A stretch of DNA of 64,000 bases from Enterobacter sp. Bisph1 (GTDB taxonomy: Bacteria > Pseudomonadota > Gammaproteobacteria > Enterobacterales > Enterobacteriaceae). The notes under the pieces were generated by a model. The model searched no databases. It worked only from the letters and a program-made list of their open reading frames with translations, and was not told the origin of the DNA. The stretch lies in the NCBI RefSeq assembly GCF_000814905.1, contig NZ_JXAG01000049.1, positions 20,910 to 84,909 of the forward strand. Reading direction: 5' to 3'. The stretch's first letter is position 1, and each line of letters opens with the position of its first letter. Of this stretch, positions 62,525-64,000 are shown one piece after another. The position numbers and the translations under genes are program-made.

Positions 62525-63768
62525 TGGCTTCACCTCTTTCTTTACTGCTGGCGCTGCGTTTTAGCCGCGGTCGCCGCCGTGGCGGAATGGTATCGCTGAT
62601 TTCGGTGATCTCCACCGTCGGTATCGCCCTGGGCGTGGCGGTACTGATCGTCGGTTTAAGCGCGATGAACGGTTTCGAGCGCGAACTGAACAACCGTATT
62701 TTAGCGGTGGTGCCGCATGGTGAAATCGAGCCGGTTAACCAGCCGTGGAATAACTGGCAAACGGTGCTGGAAAAGGTAAAAAAAGTACCGGGCATTGCCG
62801 CCGCCGCGCCCTACATTAACTTTACCGGTCTGGTGGAGAGCGGGGCGAACCTGCGCGCCATTCAGGTCAAAGGGGTTGATCCGCAACAGGAAACCCAGCT
62901 CAGTGCGTTACCTAAATTTGTTCAGGGCGACGCCTGGCAGAATTTTCGTGCCGGGGAGCAGCAAATCATTCTTGGTAAAGGCGTGGCCGAAGCGTTGAAA
63001 GTGAAGCAGGGCGATTGGGTGTCGATCATGATCCCCAATTCCGATGACGCGCATAAACTGCTGCAGCCGAAACGCGTGCGTCTGCATGTCAGCGGCATTT
63101 TACAACTGAGCGGCCAGCTTGATCACAACTATGCGATGATCCCGATGCAGGATGCGCAGCAGTACCTCGATATGGGCGAGAGCGTCACCGGTATCGACAT
63201 CAAAGTGAATGATGTGTTTAACGCCCAAAAGCTGGTGCGCGACGCCGGTGAAGTGACCAACAGCTATGTCTATATCAAAAGCTGGATCGGCAAGTATGGC
63301 TATATGTACCGCGATATTCAGATGATCCGCGCCATAATGTATCTGGCGATGGTGCTGGTGATTGGCGTAGCCTGTTTTAACATTGTCTCGACGCTGGTGA
63401 TGGCGGTAAAAGATAAGAGCGGCGATATTGCCGTGCTGCGTACGCTTGGGGCTAAAGATGGGCTTATCCGCGCCGTTTTCGTCTGGTACGGCTTGCTGGC
63501 GGGGCTGTTTGGTAGCCTCAGCGGCGTCGTCATCGGCGTCGTGGTTTCACTGCAGTTAACGCCGATTATTAATGTGCTGGAGAAGCTGGTGGGCCATCAG
63601 TTTTTGTCGGGCGATATCTACTTTATCGATTTCCTGCCCTCGGAGCTGCATCCGCTGGATGTCGTCTATGTGCTGGTGACGGCGCTGGCGTTAAGCCTGC
63701 TGGCGAGCTGGTATCCGGCACGCCGGGCGAGCAATATTGATCCTGCGCGCGTGCTGAGCGGGCAGTAA
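62524..63768 (+). CDS. lolE: Lipoprotein-releasing ABC transporter permease LolE
   Basis: Second permease of LolCDE (414 aa, as in E. coli), paralogous to LolC; it contributes lipoprotein recognition while LolC binds LolA. The four-segment topology matches Lol[32 protein letters not shown] near the N-terminus, a periplasmic domain, then [24 protein letters not shown] and the last helices ending [18 protein letters not shown]. It overlaps lolD by one base; nagK follows after 35 bp. Confidence 0.97.
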
Positions 63769-63803
63769 TTTAGCGTGTAACGGGCCACAACAAAGGAGTG
63801 GCG

Positions 63804-64000
63804 ATGAATTACGGGTTTGATATTGGCGGCACAAAAATTGCGCTAGGCGTCTTTGACGCCAACCGGCGTTTACAGTGGGAAAAGCGCGTCGCAACGCCTC
63901 ATGAAAGCTATGAGGCGTTTCTGCAGGCTATCGGCTCGCTGGTGGCCGAAGCGGATGCGCATTTTGCCACCAAAGGCAGCGTCGGCGTCGGCATACCCGG
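63804..64000 (+). CDS. nagK: N-acetylglucosamine kinase, N-terminal part (cut by window edge)
   Basis: The first 65 residues of a ROK-family sugar kinase. The N-terminal phosphate-binding motif is [14 protein letters not shown] (residues 5-18), and [17 protein letters not shown] follows as in E. coli NagK. The enzyme phosphorylates GlcNAc recovered from peptidoglycan, so it acts after NagZ. The start follows AAAGGAGTGGCG, 35 bp past lolE, as in E. coli. Confidence 0.92.
   Translation, partial: MNYGFDIGGTKIALGVFDANRRLQWEKRVATPHESYEAFLQAIGSLVAEADAHFATKGSVGVGIP

Overview
The window is chromosomal DNA of a motile gamma-proteobacterium of the family Enterobacteriaceae. Almost every protein is a close relative of an Escherichia/Salmonella protein, and the gene order follows the E. 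coli 23-25 minute region, from solA to nagK. It is not E. coli K-12: several accessory genes are inserted, bhsA is missing, and FlgE and a few other proteins differ in length. I cannot name the genus safely; an Enterobacter/Kosakonia/Leclercia-like organism is plausible. I see no tRNA, rRNA, prophage, integrase, transposase or CRISPR array.

Layout: 1-5031 holds solA (partial), bssS, the LexA-controlled dinI, pyrC, the lipoprotein gene yceB, grxB and mdtH, all on the minus strand. 5269-9230 holds rimJ-yceH-mviM and the lipid II flippase gene murJ. 9282-20848 is the flagellar hook/basal-body cluster: flgN, flgM and flgA on the minus strand, flgBCDEFGHIJ and flgKL on the plus strand. Good sigma-28 promoter matches precede flgM and flgK, and a likely FlhDC site lies between flgA and flgB. 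20929-25149 is an accessory block between flgL and rne: a probable frameshifted gene coupled to a small membrane-anchored protein gene, then a divergent MFS transporter/LysR pair around a perfect palindrome.

25192-29940 holds rne with its long leader and the divergent rluC. An extra secreted alpha/beta-hydrolase gene sits between rluC and yceF. 31933-39123 is the yceD-rpmF-plsX-fabHDG-acpP-fabF-pabC cluster, which links ribosome, phospholipid, fatty-acid and folate synthesis. It continues with mltG-tmk-holB-ycfH and then ptsG (39120-44310). 44538-46742 is the siderophore receptor gene fhuE. 47082-50897 is hinT-ycfL-lpoB-thiK-nagZ-ycfP (peptidoglycan synthesis and recycling, thiamine salvage), followed by ndh behind a perfect FNR box, and ycfJ.

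53195-55532 differs from E. coli: an unlisted 51-residue membrane protein gene, comR without its usual target bhsA, a perfect 25-bp inverted repeat, and ldtC. The window ends with mfd, ycfT, the lipoprotein exporter lolCDE and the start of nagK.

The points most worth a second look are the frameshifted two-gene module after flgL, the bhsA loss beside a long palindrome, the new small membrane protein, and a solitary 29-nt element between rpmF and plsX that closely resembles a type I-E CRISPR repeat.
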